64,000 nt of DNA from Rhodobacteraceae bacterium M382. GTDB lineage: Bacteria; Pseudomonadota; Alphaproteobacteria; Rhodobacterales; Rhodobacteraceae. How positions within the stretch are numbered: position 1 is the first letter of the stretch; every line of letters starts with the position of its first letter. Of the stretch, positions 1 through 8,465 are shown one piece after another. A program made the position numbers and the translations under genes. The notes beneath the pieces are model-generated. The model was given only the letters and a program-made list of their open reading frames with translations. It ran no database searches and was not told where the DNA came from. The DNA is taken from the NCBI GenBank assembly GCA_025141015.1, contig CP081098.1:3416501-3480500 (forward strand). Direction: 5' to 3'.

Positions 1-2
1 TC

Positions 3-344
3 GGCGAGAGCGATTTGACTGAATTTTTATGGAAAAATCGGGTCATTGTGGTGTTTGCCGACACCTCTGCCGACCCGCGTTTCCATGAACAGATCGACCG
101 TCTGGCCGATGGTGTGGACATGCTGGCCGAACGGGATGTGATCGTTCTGACCGATACCGACCCTGCGGCCCGCTCTGCCGCGCGCCAGAAACTGCGTCCC
201 CGCGGGTTTTCGCTGGTCGTCATCGACAAGGACGGCGGCGTCAAGCTGCGCAAACCTGCCCCGTGGAGCGTGCGCGAAATCACCCGGTCGATCGATAAAT
301 TCCCCTCCCGGATCCAGGAGGTGCGGGAACGTCGTGGCAGCTGA
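3..344 (+). CDS. DUF4174 domain protein, 5' end cut by window edge
   Basis: The frame is open from the window edge and ends at a TGA at 344, so the true start lies outside; the TTG at 15 is only the first possible internal start. The remaining 114 codons contain FLWKNRVIVVFA near the start and LVVIDKDGGVKLR in the middle, the pattern of the small DUF4174 family. That family looks like a thioredoxin-fold remnant without the CxxC pair, and no cysteine pair is visible here. Any signal peptide would be in the missing part. It converges with the lipoprotein gene on the other strand, with only four bases between the stops. Function unknown. Confidence 0.7.
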   Translation, partial: GESDLTEFLWKNRVIVVFADTSADPRFHEQIDRLADGVDMLAERDVIVLTDTDPAARSAARQKLRPRGFSLVVIDKDGGVKLRKPAPWSVREITRSIDKFPSRIQEVRERRGS

Positions 345-348
345 GCCA

Positions 349-873
349 TCAGATGTTCCCCCGCGCATAAAAGATCCGCTCTCCGGCCCGGTCAAGAACC
401 GCCATCACATTGCTGGCCGGGTCAAAGATCAGCATCGCCTGATCCGAATGCAGCGCCGCCAGATAGGAGCGGGTCAGGGTGTCGTCCATGCACCCTTTGG
501 CCGCTACCCCCGAGGATAAAACCCCCAGCCCCTTGGGCAGATCCGCCGTCATCACCGCTTCGGAGACCAATGTCGGGGTCTGCCCCGAAACATCAAATGC
601 CACCGCGATGTCATGGCCCATCAGCAACAGCCCCTGGCGCACCGATCGTACGGTCTGAACCGGGGCCGACAGGTATTGCGATCCGGTGGCAAACACCCCG
701 GCCGTACATTCCATCGTCGACTGAAAATAGGATGTGGCACCCAGTTCGACCCAGGTGTCCAACTGGGCGCGCACATCAGCTTCGCGATCCATGGCACAGC
801 CCGCCAGCCCCCCAAGGGCCAGCGCCGCCAACCCCCGAAGGGCCGTCAGGCGATATGGCTGTGCCGCAAACAT
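349..873 (-). CDS. Predicted lipoprotein downstream of pccA
   Basis: 174 residues with a short basic start, a hydrophobic stretch at about 12-25 and a lipobox LAGC (Cys about 26), so probably an outer-membrane or periplasmic lipoprotein. The mature part carries several cysteines (TMECTAG, AAKGCMDD). I recognise no domain. It follows pccA on the same strand with four bases between stop and start, so it is probably the last gene of a pccA transcript. Its link to propionyl-CoA metabolism is positional only. Confidence 0.6.
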   Translation of the reverse strand: MFAAQPYRLTALRGLAALALGGLAGCAMDREADVRAQLDTWVELGATSYFQSTMECTAGVFATGSQYLSAPVQTVRSVRQGLLLMGHDIAVAFDVSGQTPTLVSEAVMTADLPKGLGVLSSGVAAKGCMDDTLTRSYLAALHSDQAMLIFDPASNVMAVLDRAGERIFYARGNI

Positions 874-877
874 GAGG

Positions 878-2923
878 TTATTCGAACTCCATGATCACTT
901 CGTCAACCGCGAGGCTGTCTCCGGCGCTGGCGTTGATCTTGGAGACCACACCTTTTTTCTCGGCGCGCAGGATGTTTTCCATCTTCATCGCTTCGATGGT
1001 GCACAGCGCCTGGCCGTCCTGTACTTCCTGACCCACCTCGACGTTGATATTCACCACCAGACCCGGCATCGGGCAGAGCAGCATTTTCGAGGTATCCGGC
1101 GGCAGTTTTTCCGGCATCAATTCGGCCAGTTCGGCCTGACGCGGGGTGCGCACGTGCACCTTCATGTCGGCACCACGGCTGCGGATACGGAACCCGCCCG
1201 GAATCTTGCCGACCTTGAGCACCAGCGGATCCCCATTCACTGACAGGGTCGCCAGCTGATCGCCCGGTGTCCAGTCGCTGGTGACGCGGATTTCGCTGCC
1301 ATCGGAAAATCTGACGGTCGAGCCGTCTGGATCGGCGGCGATCACAGTGTCAAACCGCTGCCCCTGCAGGGTCACGGCCCAATCGGTGCCGACCTTGCGT
1401 TCGTGGTTGTCCATGCGGCCCGACACGCGGGTGCGGCGAATTTCGGCCACCCGGTGCATCGCGGCACAGGCCGCCGCGACATTGCGCAATGTGTCGTCCG
1501 GTAGCTCGACGCCAACAAACCCTTCGGGGTATTGTTCTTCGATAAAGGCCGTTGTCATGTCGCCCTTGATAAAGATCGGGTGGTCCATCACGGCGCTGAG
1601 GAATGGCAGGTTGTGACCGATGCCTTCGACCTCGAAGCTGTCCAGCGCAATACGCATGGCTTCGATTGCCTGATCCCGGGTCGGTGCCCAGGTGCACAGC
1701 TTGGCGATCATCGGGTCGTAATACATTGAGATCTCGCCGCCTTCATAGACGCCGGTGTCGTTGCGCACCGCAACAGCGCCAGTCGGGGCATCGCCCTGCC
1801 ATTTGCCATTGATCTGCAATGGACCAGCCGAGATTTCCGCAGGCGGACGATAGCGCGACAGGCGGCCAATCGACGGCAGGAAACCACGATAGGGATCTTC
1901 GGCATAGAGACGGTTTTCGATGGCCCAGCCATTCAATTGCACATCGTCCTGGGTGATGGTCAGCTTTTCGCCATTGGCGACGCGGATCATCTGTTCCACC
2001 AGATCGACACCGGTGATCAGTTCGGTCACCGGATGTTCCACCTGCAGGCGGGTGTTCATTTCCAGGAAATAGAAATTCTTGTCGCCATCAACGATGAATT
2101 CCACGGTGCCGGCGCTGGCATAATCCACGGCGTGGGCCAGAGCGACAGCCTGTTCGCCCATCGCCTTGCGGGTGGCTTCGTCCAGGAACGGCGACGGCGC
2201 TTCTTCGACGACCTTCTGGTTGCGGCGCTGGATCGAACATTCGCGTTCGCCCAGATAGACGCCATTGCCATGGCTGTCGCACAGCACCTGAATTTCGATG
2301 TGGCGCGGTTGGGTGACGAATTTCTCGATGAAAATCCGGTCATCGCCGAACGAATTGGCGGCTTCGTTCTTGGACGACTGGAACCCTTCGCGGGCCTCTT
2401 CGTCATTCCAGGCGATCCGCATCCCCTTGCCACCACCGCCGGCCGATGCCTTGATCATGACCGGATAACCGACCTCGTTCGAGATCTTGACCGCGTCGTC
2501 TGCGTCCTCGATCAGCCCCATGTATCCGGGAACCGTCGAAACGCCCGCCTCCTGGGCGATTTTCTTGGAGGTGATCTTGTCCCCCATCTTTTCGATGGCA
2601 CCAACAGGGGGGCCGACAAAGGCGACACCCGCGGCGGCCAGCGCCTCGGCAAATTTCGAATTCTCCGACAGGAAGCCATAACCGGGATGAACCGCCTGAG
2701 CGCCGGTGGCGCGGATCGCCTCCATCACATTGTCGATCACGATATAGGACTGGTTGGCGGGCGGCGGGCCGATATGTACGGCTTCATCCGCCATTTGCAC
2801 ATGCAACGCCTGTTTATCGGCATCCGAATAGATGGCAACGGTTTTGATGCCCATCTTGCGCGCGGTTTTGATAACCCGGCAGGCGATCTCGCCCCGGTTG
2901 GCAATCAGGATCTTGTCAAACAT
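878..2923 (-). CDS. pccA: Propionyl-CoA carboxylase alpha subunit (biotin carboxylase and biotin carrier)
   Basis: 681 residues, the usual PccA length. It carboxylates its biotin with ATP and bicarbonate and hands CO2 to PccB, giving methylmalonyl-CoA in the cytoplasm. The N-terminal biotin-carboxylase part starts with FDKILIANRGEIACR. The ATP-grasp loop KASAGGGGKGMRI is at about 158-170, and MNTRLQVEHPVTE follows near 300. A linker domain leads to the C-terminal carrier domain with EAMKM, whose lysine (about 647) is the biotinylation site. I chose the ATG at 2923 rather than the longer frame from 2983 because AAAGGA sits just upstream and MFDKILIANRGEI is the family start. pccB lies 2.5 kb upstream on the same strand, separated by small genes. 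Confidence 0.96.
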   Translation of the reverse strand: MFDKILIANRGEIACRVIKTARKMGIKTVAIYSDADKQALHVQMADEAVHIGPPPANQSYIVIDNVMEAIRATGAQAVHPGYGFLSENSKFAEALAAAGVAFVGPPVGAIEKMGDKITSKKIAQEAGVSTVPGYMGLIEDADDAVKISNEVGYPVMIKASAGGGGKGMRIAWNDEEAREGFQSSKNEAANSFGDDRIFIEKFVTQPRHIEIQVLCDSHGNGVYLGERECSIQRRNQKVVEEAPSPFLDEATRKAMGEQAVALAHAVDYASAGTVEFIVDGDKNFYFLEMNTRLQVEHPVTELITGVDLVEQMIRVANGEKLTITQDDVQLNGWAIENRLYAEDPYRGFLPSIGRLSRYRPPAEISAGPLQINGKWQGDAPTGAVAVRNDTGVYEGGEISMYYDPMIAKLCTWAPTRDQAIEAMRIALDSFEVEGIGHNLPFLSAVMDHPIFIKGDMTTAFIEEQYPEGFVGVELPDDTLRNVAAACAAMHRVAEIRRTRVSGRMDNHERKVGTDWAVTLQGQRFDTVIAADPDGSTVRFSDGSEIRVTSDWTPGDQLATLSVNGDPLVLKVGKIPGGFRIRSRGADMKVHVRTPRQAELAELMPEKLPPDTSKMLLCPMPGLVVNINVEVGQEVQDGQALCTIEAMKMENILRAEKKGVVSKINASAGDSLAVDEVIMEFE

Positions 2924-3045
2924 CAGCAGTCCTTTGGTTTGGTGTTTCGCAACGCAAAACGCCGCCCGCAGCCCGAAGGCCACGACCGGCGTTGCGCATG
3001 ATGTAAAGCGACCCGCGACGGGGCCGTGTGATCAAAGCAGCGCGA

Positions 3046-3249
3046 TCAGCACTTGCTTGGGTTTTCCGCGCAATAGATGACATTGGCAGCCGCGCCGACC
3101 GCGGCGCCCGCAACCAGGTTGCCATCCAGCAGAGCCGATCCAACGACCCCAGCCCCTGCGCCATACAGCGCCTGTTCACCCGTGGTGTCGCCACATGCGC
3201 CCAGCGCGCCGAGCAACCCAACAAGGGCGCAAATTCTAAATGTGTGCAT
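3046..3249 (-). CDS. Small lipoprotein upstream of pccA
   Basis: 67 residues from the ATG at 3249, preceded by AAGGAT; a second ATG at 3258 would add three residues but leaves no room for a ribosome binding site. A signal peptide ends in LGAC (Cys about 19). The mature part is short and glycine/alanine-rich (GAGAGVVGSALLDGN, AGAAVGAAANVIYC), like a glycine-zipper membrane anchor. It lies about 120 bases before pccA on the same strand and may share its transcript. Such small lipoproteins recur beside pccA in Rhodobacteraceae as I remember them, but no function is known to me. Confidence 0.65.
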   Translation of the reverse strand: MHTFRICALVGLLGALGACGDTTGEQALYGAGAGVVGSALLDGNLVAGAAVGAAANVIYCAENPSKC

Positions 3250-3724
3250 CCTGCCCATCCTTTTGTCTTATTGACTGTCGATGGGGTGGAGAGACGGTGA
3301 ATTGTCGTCGCGGTCAAGCCGTCGCACACATCTGACGATGAATGCGCAGATCCTTGCTCACCTAGCAAAACATTGAAAAAATACAAAAAAATGGGCAGGT
3401 CACAGGACGTCCTGTGCACCTGCCCATCCAGGCATAGGGTACGGAATAGATGGTCACAAAAGGTGGCCGCAGGAGTGCTGCCCCCTTTCAACGCGACGTT
3501 GCCCCAGGTTTTTGGGGGTTCCAAGCGGCGCGATACAGACACCGGGAATTGAGCCGGTTCTTGCCATTTTGCAAAACGACGAGGCGAAAAGGTGCCGACC
3601 TTTGCGCGGGTGGCAGAATCCCGCCGCCCGCGCAAAGCGCCAGAAGGGGTCGCACCTGCGCCGCACGGGATTCCCCGCGCGATCCGGTCCCCAAACGGGG
3701 CCTGATATGCGACCGACCCGTGCA
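3250..3724. other. 475-base gene-free stretch between pccB-side and pccA-side genes, possible structured RNA
   Basis: No convincing protein is encoded, although several frames on both strands are open by chance because stops are rare. The minus strand from about 3720 to 3427 contains a perfect ten-base inverted repeat, TTTGCGCGGG (3600-3609) and CCCGCGCAAA (3628-3637), and ends in a strong terminator (separate entry). A transcript entering from the gene at 3725-4081 would carry about 300 bases of 3' RNA, or a separate small RNA could start here. I find none of the conserved cores of RNase P RNA, SRP RNA or tmRNA. Confidence 0.4.
3385..3426 (-). terminator. Rho-independent terminator, minus strand
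   Basis: On the minus strand GGGCAGGT pairs with ACCTGCCC and inside it ACAGGA pairs with TCCTGT. The stem is followed by ATTTTTTTG. The plus strand has no T-run after the stem. It closes the transcript that contains the small genes downstream of pccB and separates them from the lipoprotein-pccA transcript. Confidence 0.85.
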
Positions 3725-4081
3725 TCACCAACGGGTCCCTTCGAAGACGTCGGGAAAGGACGCACGGGCAATATCGACGTCGATGACCAGCAGGGCGTCA
3801 TAGCTTGCAGGATCAAACGGATCCTCGGCCGCGACGACTTCGCGCCCGAACAGCCAGCTCAGCCGGCCGGCATCCAGATTGCCCCGTTCAAAGGGCTGGT
3901 CGCCAAATTGTTCCCAAAGGGCCTGCATGAATCCGGCGTCTGCACGACGATCGGCCGGGCGTCGATCAGCCCGCCGTTCCCGCCGGGTCAACGGTGTCAC
4001 CCCTTTGGGGTTGGGTCTGCGAATAACGAATTGAAAGTCGGTACCGGGCAAACGGCCCGGGAATCCACGATGTTTGATCAT
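3725..4081 (-). CDS. Hypothetical protein in the pcc interval
   Basis: 118 residues from the ATG at 4081; the longer frame to 4144 adds a low-complexity Gly/Pro/Ala lead that looks untranslated. The protein is arginine-rich in its first half (RRERRADRRPADRRADAGF) and acidic in its second (FDPASYDALLVIDVDIA). No signal peptide, membrane segment or known motif is visible, so it is probably cytoplasmic. It follows the small lipoprotein gene by 69 bases on the same strand. I cannot assign a function; reading frame and context make it a plausible real gene. Confidence 0.5.
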   Translation of the reverse strand: MIKHRGFPGRLPGTDFQFVIRRPNPKGVTPLTRRERRADRRPADRRADAGFMQALWEQFGDQPFERGNLDAGRLSWLFGREVVAAEDPFDPASYDALLVIDVDIARASFPDVFEGTRW

Positions 4082-4150
4082 GAGCGCGCCTCCGACCCGG
4101 CACGCTGCGCGGCAGAAGGGGCCGGCCGCAGGGCCGGGCCCCAAATGTTC

Positions 4151-4288
4151 TTACTTGAGTTTGCCGGTGTATGTCGGCTCGACCGAAATCGGCTCGACAA
4201 TGACAAATTCTTCCTGAGGGCTGTTGTCGCACGCTGCGACGCCAGCCACCAATGCAACCATTGCAAGTAGTTTGATGCTCTTAGACAT
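4151..4288 (-). CDS. 45-residue lipoprotein
   Basis: The ATG at 4288 starts MSKSIKLLAMVALVAGVAAC, a textbook lipoprotein signal peptide with lipobox GVAAC. The mature tail is about 25 residues and mostly acidic and proline-containing (EEFVIVEPISVEPTYTGKLK). AGGAGACAGC lies just before the start. A longer in-frame start at 4375 would put the signal peptide inside the protein and is rejected. Very short lipoproteins of this pattern are common in Roseobacter genomes as I remember them. Function unknown. Confidence 0.65.
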   Translation of the reverse strand: MSKSIKLLAMVALVAGVAACDNSPQEEFVIVEPISVEPTYTGKLK

Positions 4289-4514
4289 TGCTGTCTCCTG
4301 ACTAATGTTTCGAAACCTGCAGGGGTTTTGCCCCCCGCTTGCCTCAACCTCGAGGTTACGGTTGCTCGTTGACAACCGGGGTCAATAATAGTCGAAAACA
4401 TGTCGAATTCATATCCGCTGTGGGTCAAATCGGTGGCCATGGCGCGCGGATGTGGTGCAGAAGCCTCAACCCCCGTATGAGGTGAAGATCGAACCGCAAG
4501 ATGTTGTGGCTGCA

Positions 4515-4994
4515 TCAGAACTCCTCCCAGATACAGCCAGCCGGATCCGGCTGATAGGCTTCGAAATACTGGGTCGCGGCGGGGTTTTTGGTGCCAAAGG
4601 GGACAACCTGATCGGAAAAGGAAATGACCACACGCGCCGCGTCGATGTTGTGATGTGTCAGATACGGCAGCGCCAGCGACTCGCACAGGTGATCCATATC
4701 GGGGCCAACCTGATCACTGGCAACTGTCCCGCCATCGCGCGCGATCTGAGGCGCGACAAAACGGAACCGGACCCACAGCTCGCCGGGGGCCTTGTCCAAC
4801 AGCACTTCGTTCAAGGTAACGGTCTGCCCCGAAGGCACGGCAATATCAGCCGCGGCGGCCATGCCGGCAAAAACCAGAACCGACACAGCAAAACCGCAGC
4901 CCCGACCCCACCACGAATGGCAAGCTCCTCCTGCCGGGGCTGCAGGCGCAGCGCAAGTAGCGCGCGCTGTTCTATGCCGGTCTGGGCGGATCAT
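4515..4994 (-). CDS. DUF6497-like secreted protein
   Basis: 159 residues from an ATG that overlaps the stop of the cupin gene in an ATGA junction, so translation is probably coupled. A hydrophobic segment at about 32-48 (CGFAVSVLVFAGMAAAA) looks like a signal peptide with a long basic lead, so the protein is probably periplasmic. The mature part includes VPSGQTVTLNEVL, WVRFRFVAPQIARDGG and a C-terminal CIWEEF, which I associate with the DUF6497 family of Rhodobacteraceae. Two cysteines (MDHLCESL and GCIWEEF) could form a disulfide. Function unknown. Confidence 0.65.
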   Translation of the reverse strand: MIRPDRHRTARATCAAPAAPAGGACHSWWGRGCGFAVSVLVFAGMAAAADIAVPSGQTVTLNEVLLDKAPGELWVRFRFVAPQIARDGGTVASDQVGPDMDHLCESLALPYLTHHNIDAARVVISFSDQVVPFGTKNPAATQYFEAYQPDPAGCIWEEF

Positions 4995-5389
4995 GGCGCG
5001 GTTTCATCCTGTGTGTCAAATGTTGCGGGCGAAATGATCTCGATCAGCTCCATATCGTCGGAATGGCGCAGCTCGCGATGTTTGATGCCAGGGGGTTGCA
5101 GCACACAGGATCCCGCGCGCAGCATCTGTTCCCCCTGCCCCTCGTATTCAAAGACCACCCAGCCTTTGGTCACATAAACCATCTGGAAATCCAGCGCGTG
5201 GGAATGCCAGGCACCGGGGCTTTCCATACCCGGAACGGCGCGGATCACATGGGCGCCGAATTTGCCCTGGGTCGCAGCGTCGATGCCCAGATCCCGATAC
5301 TGGAAAAACGCCCGCAACCCATCGCCCACAAACGGAGAGTTATCCGCATGGGAGATGGTGAATGCCTGATTTTTCCAGAGGGTGGTCAT
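4991..5389 (-). CDS. Single-domain cupin protein
   Basis: 132 residues from the ATG at 5389 (a TTG one codon earlier is the alternative). The first cupin motif is GAWHSHALDFQMVYVTKGW, giving two of the usual histidines; the second is LQPPGIKHREL. It probably binds a divalent metal in a small beta-barrel. It lies about 80 bases after pccB on the same strand and overlaps the DUF6497 gene by four bases. Candidate roles are small-molecule binding, isomerisation or dioxygenation; none can be chosen from sequence. Confidence 0.75.
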   Translation of the reverse strand: MTTLWKNQAFTISHADNSPFVGDGLRAFFQYRDLGIDAATQGKFGAHVIRAVPGMESPGAWHSHALDFQMVYVTKGWVVFEYEGQGEQMLRAGSCVLQPPGIKHRELRHSDDMELIEIISPATFDTQDETAP

Positions 5390-5429
5390 CAAGAAAGGTA
5401 TCCCTGTGCTCGTACGAGCCGCGATTTGG

Positions 5430-5461
5430 GCAAAGGCAGGGCAATCCCCCGCCTTTGCAAA
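5430..5461 (-). other. Intercistronic hairpin containing TTTGCAAA between pccB and the cupin gene
   Basis: GCAAAGGC (5430-5437) and GCCTTTGC (5451-5458) are perfect inverted arms. No T-run follows on the minus strand, so this is more likely an RNA-processing or partial attenuation hairpin than a full terminator. The right arm includes TTTGCAAA at 5454-5461, the half-site reported for PccR, just after the pccB stop. Confidence 0.45.
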
Positions 5462-5467
5462 GGTTGA

Positions 5468-7000
5468 TCACAACGGAATGTTGTCGTGTTTCTTCCACGG
5501 GTTCTTCAGCGACTTGTTGCGGAGGCTGGCGAACGCGCGGGACACACGGCGGCGGGTGGATTTGGGCTGGATCACCTCGTCGATAAAGCCCTTTTCAGCA
5601 GCCACAAACGGGTTGGCGAAGCGGTCCTCGTAATCGGCTGTGTGGGCCGCGATCTTGTCCGCATCGGCCAGATCGGCACGGTGGATGATCTCGGTCGCGC
5701 CCTTGGCCCCCATCACCGCGATTTCCGCTGTAGGCCAGGCATAGTTGAAGTCGCCGCGCAGGTGTTTGGACGCCATCACGTCATAGGCCCCACCGTATGC
5801 CTTGCGGGTGATCACGGTGACTTTTGGCACGGTGGCTTCGCCATAGGCAAACAACAGCTTTGCACCATGTTTGATGACGCCGCCATATTCCTGACCGGTC
5901 CCGGGCAAAAAGCCGGGCACATCCACAAACGTCAGGATCGGGATTTCGAAACAGTCACAGAAGCGCACGAACCGCGCAGCCTTGCGCGAGCTGTCGATGT
6001 CCAGACAGCCAGCCAGCACCATCGGCTGGTTGGCCACGACGCCCACGGTCTGCCCTTCGAGCCGGATGAAGCCGGTGATGATGTTCTTGGCGAAATCTTC
6101 CTGGATCTCGTAGAAGTCACCCTCATCCGCCACTTTGGTGATGAGCTCCTTCATGTCATAGGGCGTATTCGGGTTGTCGGGGATCAACGTGTCCAGGCTG
6201 TCTTCGATCCGACCGGGTTCGTCAAAGAACGGGCGGACTGGAGGTTTTTCGCGATTGTTCAGCGGCAGGAAGTCGACCAAGCGACGCACTTCGGCCAAGG
6301 CTTCGACATCGTTTTCAAACGCGCCGTCGGCGACGCTCGATTTTTTGGTGTGGGTCGAGGCCCCGCCCAGTTCTTCGGCGGTGACGACTTCGTTGGTGAC
6401 GGTTTTGACGACGTCAGGGCCGGTCACAAACATGTAAGAGGTGTCTTTGACCATAAAGATAAAGTCGGTCATCGCAGGCGAATAGACCGCGCCACCGGCG
6501 CAGGGCCCCATGATCACGCTGATCTGCGGCACTACGCCACTGGCCATGATGTTGCGCTGGAACACTTCGGCGTATCCGGCAAGCGATGCAACGCCTTCCT
6601 GGATTCGCGCACCGCCCGAGTCGTTGATGCCGATCACAGGCGCGCCATTCTGCACCGCCATATCCATGATCTTGCAGATTTTCTGGGCGTGGGTTTCCGA
6701 CAACGAGCCGCCGAACACGGTAAAGTCCTGGGAAAAGACATAGACCATGCGACCATTGATCGTGCCCCAGCCAGTGACAACGCCATCACCCGCAGGCTTT
6801 TGATTTTCCATACCAAAATCGGTACAGCGGTGCGACACGAACATGTCGAACTCTTCAAAGCTGTCTTCGTCCAGCAGCAGCTCGATCCGTTCGCGGGCCG
6901 TCAGCTTGCCGCGCCCATGCTGTGCGTCGATGCGTCGTTGTCCGCCGCCCAGCCGCGCGTCGTTGCGGCGATCTTCCAGCTCGGAAAGGATGTCTTTCAT
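5468..7000 (-). CDS. pccB: Propionyl-CoA carboxylase beta subunit (carboxyltransferase)
   Basis: 510 residues, the family length. It transfers carboxyl from the biotin of PccA to propionyl-CoA. The start at 7000 ([12 protein letters not shown]) is preceded by AGAGGG at good distance; the frame extends to 7090 but the extra 30 residues lack family character. Visible family sequence includes [34 protein letters not shown], the glycine-rich crotonase-type oxyanion loop [12 protein letters not shown], and in the second half [19 protein letters not shown] and [10 protein letters not shown]. The gene diverges from an MFS gene and has a PccR-type site about 75 bases upstream. The downstream cupin and lipoprotein genes could be co-transcribed. 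Confidence 0.96.
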   Translation of the reverse strand: MKDILSELEDRRNDARLGGGQRRIDAQHGRGKLTARERIELLLDEDSFEEFDMFVSHRCTDFGMENQKPAGDGVVTGWGTINGRMVYVFSQDFTVFGGSLSETHAQKICKIMDMAVQNGAPVIGINDSGGARIQEGVASLAGYAEVFQRNIMASGVVPQISVIMGPCAGGAVYSPAMTDFIFMVKDTSYMFVTGPDVVKTVTNEVVTAEELGGASTHTKKSSVADGAFENDVEALAEVRRLVDFLPLNNREKPPVRPFFDEPGRIEDSLDTLIPDNPNTPYDMKELITKVADEGDFYEIQEDFAKNIITGFIRLEGQTVGVVANQPMVLAGCLDIDSSRKAARFVRFCDCFEIPILTFVDVPGFLPGTGQEYGGVIKHGAKLLFAYGEATVPKVTVITRKAYGGAYDVMASKHLRGDFNYAWPTAEIAVMGAKGATEIIHRADLADADKIAAHTADYEDRFANPFVAAEKGFIDEVIQPKSTRRRVSRAFASLRNKSLKNPWKKHDNIPL

Positions 7001-7073
7001 GGCGTAAACCCTCTGTTGAATTTTGCCGGACCATATAGCGTCCCGAGGTTTCACCAAAGGAGATTTCGGCAAA

Positions 7074-7092
7074 TTTGCAAAGTGATGCAAAA
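7074..7092. promoter_or_regulatory. Putative PccR operator upstream of pccB
   Basis: TTTGCAAA (7074-7081) is followed after three bases by ATGCAAAA (7085-7092). The motif reported for Rhodobacter PccR, as I recall it, is TTTGCAAA-N4-TTTGCAAA. Here one half is perfect, the other keeps GCAAA, and the half-sites are two bases closer. The site is 74 bases before the pccB start and 68 before the divergent MFS start, so it could serve both. Confidence 0.6.
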
Positions 7093-7159
7093 TATTAGAA
7101 TGCTAATTGTAAACTAGCTAATAAGTTGTCTTATCGCCTGGCTGGAATGGACACGCGCG

Positions 7160-8395
7160 ATGACAAGGCATAAGTGCGACAATATGGATGCACCAGCCAA
7201 CCGCTTTCTCAGCCGAAAGGGACCGCCGCATATTGCGACGCTGATCCTGTTGTCCGGGATGTCGGCGCTGGCAATGAACATCTTTCTCCCCTCTCTGCCC
7301 GGCATGGCCGCATATTTTCAGGCCGATTACCGATTGCTGCAGATGTCTGTCGCGATCTATCTGGCGATGAATGCCATCTTGCAAACCCTGATCGGTCCGG
7401 TGGCTGACATGATGGGTCGCCGGCCTGTCATTCTGGGTGGGTTGGTTCTGTTTCTGCTGGCGACACTGGGCTGCGTTCTGGCCCCGACGGCCGAAATCTT
7501 TCTGGTGTTTCGCATGGCGCAGGCCATCGTTGCAGTCGCCATGGTGCTGAGCCGCGCCGCGGTGCGTGACATGTTCCCCCCGGATCAGGCCGCCAGCATG
7601 ATTGGCTATGTCACCATGGGCATGGCCGTGGTGCCTATGCTCGGGCCCGCCCTGGGCGGATTTCTGGAACAGATCTTTGGCTGGAAGGCCAACTTTTGGC
7701 TGCTGTTCGTGCTGGGCGGGATGGCGCTGGCGTTGACCTGGCTCGACTTTGGCGAAACCAAACACAAAAGCGGGCTGACATTGGTCCAGCAGTTTCGCGA
7801 ATATCCCGAGCTGCTGCGCTCGCCCCGGTTCTGGGGCTATTCCATGACCGTTGGCCTGTCATCTGGTGCGTTTTTTGCCTATCTCGGCGGCGCGCCATAT
7901 GTGGGCAGCGAAGTCTATGGGCTGGAGCCGGCAAAGCTGGGCGTGTTCTTTGGCGCGCCAGCTGCGGGCTATGTTCTGGGCAATTTCATCTCGGGTCGGT
8001 TTTCCGTCCGGTTCGGGATCAACCGCATGGTGCACGGCGGTTGCTGGATCAACATGCTGGGCGTCGCCGCGTCCGTGATCCTGACAGCGCTGGGGCTGAG
8101 CAGCGTCTATACCTTCTTTGGTCTGATGACGTTGGTGGGGCTGGGCAATGGCATGACCATTCCCAATGCCACCGCCGGAGCGTTGTCGGTGCGCCCGCAC
8201 CTGGCAGGTACCGCGTCGGGGCTGAGCGGGTCGATCATGCTGGGTCTTGGTGCAGCATTGAGCGCGCTGGCAGGCGCGGTATTGCCGGATGGGTCCGGCC
8301 CAATGCCCCTGCTGATCGTCATGCTGGTCACCGCGGTGGCGGCGCTGTTGTCGATCCTGCTGGTCATTCGGCGCGAACGCACGCTGGGGCTGTAA
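7160..8395 (+). CDS. MFS transporter, Bcr/CflA type
   Basis: 411 residues with about twelve hydrophobic segments. The A-type MFS loop is PVADMMGRRPVIL, between the second and third segments. The start of the core, LLSGMSALAMNIFLPSLPGMA, is typical of the Bcr/CflA drug-export branch. The ATG at 7160 is used; an ATG at 7184 is an alternative that loses only the polar lead. It diverges from pccB and is followed 70 bases later by pccR. Location suggests control with propionyl-CoA genes, perhaps to export an organic acid, but the substrate is unknown. Confidence 0.85.
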   Translation: MTRHKCDNMDAPANRFLSRKGPPHIATLILLSGMSALAMNIFLPSLPGMAAYFQADYRLLQMSVAIYLAMNAILQTLIGPVADMMGRRPVILGGLVLFLLATLGCVLAPTAEIFLVFRMAQAIVAVAMVLSRAAVRDMFPPDQAASMIGYVTMGMAVVPMLGPALGGFLEQIFGWKANFWLLFVLGGMALALTWLDFGETKHKSGLTLVQQFREYPELLRSPRFWGYSMTVGLSSGAFFAYLGGAPYVGSEVYGLEPAKLGVFFGAPAAGYVLGNFISGRFSVRFGINRMVHGGCWINMLGVAASVILTALGLSSVYTFFGLMTLVGLGNGMTIPNATAGALSVRPHLAGTASGLSGSIMLGLGAALSALAGAVLPDGSGPMPLLIVMLVTAVAALLSILLVIRRERTLGL

Positions 8396-8417
8396 CCGCT
8401 GCCCTTGCTCAGAGCAG

Positions 8418-8455
8418 TTTGCAATTCTACAATGACCCAATCATGAATTTGCAAA
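8418..8455. promoter_or_regulatory. Two TTTGCAA half-sites upstream of pccR
   Basis: TTTGCAAT lies at 8418-8425 and a perfect TTTGCAAA at 8448-8455, the latter ending 11 bases before the pccR ATG. Their centres are 30 bases apart (about three helical turns), not the tight pair seen near pccB. This suggests autoregulation of pccR. Confidence 0.5.
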
Positions 8456-8465
8456 GACCCCTCTG

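Noticed and set aside
1937-3001. Long plus-strand open frame opposite pccA
   Set aside because: It is the antisense of a clear biotin carboxylase gene, with histidine- and aspartate-rich composition typical of shadow frames. Similar long shadows opposite pccB, betB, and the GcvT-fusion genes were rejected for the same reason.
3250-3724. RNase P RNA, SRP RNA, tmRNA or 6S RNA
   Set aside because: None of the conserved cores I know for these RNAs can be found on either strand.
3454-3816. Minus-strand open frames in the gene-free pcc interval
   Set aside because: All three minus frames are open over much of this stretch because stops are rare; none has a ribosome binding site or family resemblance, and one overlaps the 3725-4081 gene.
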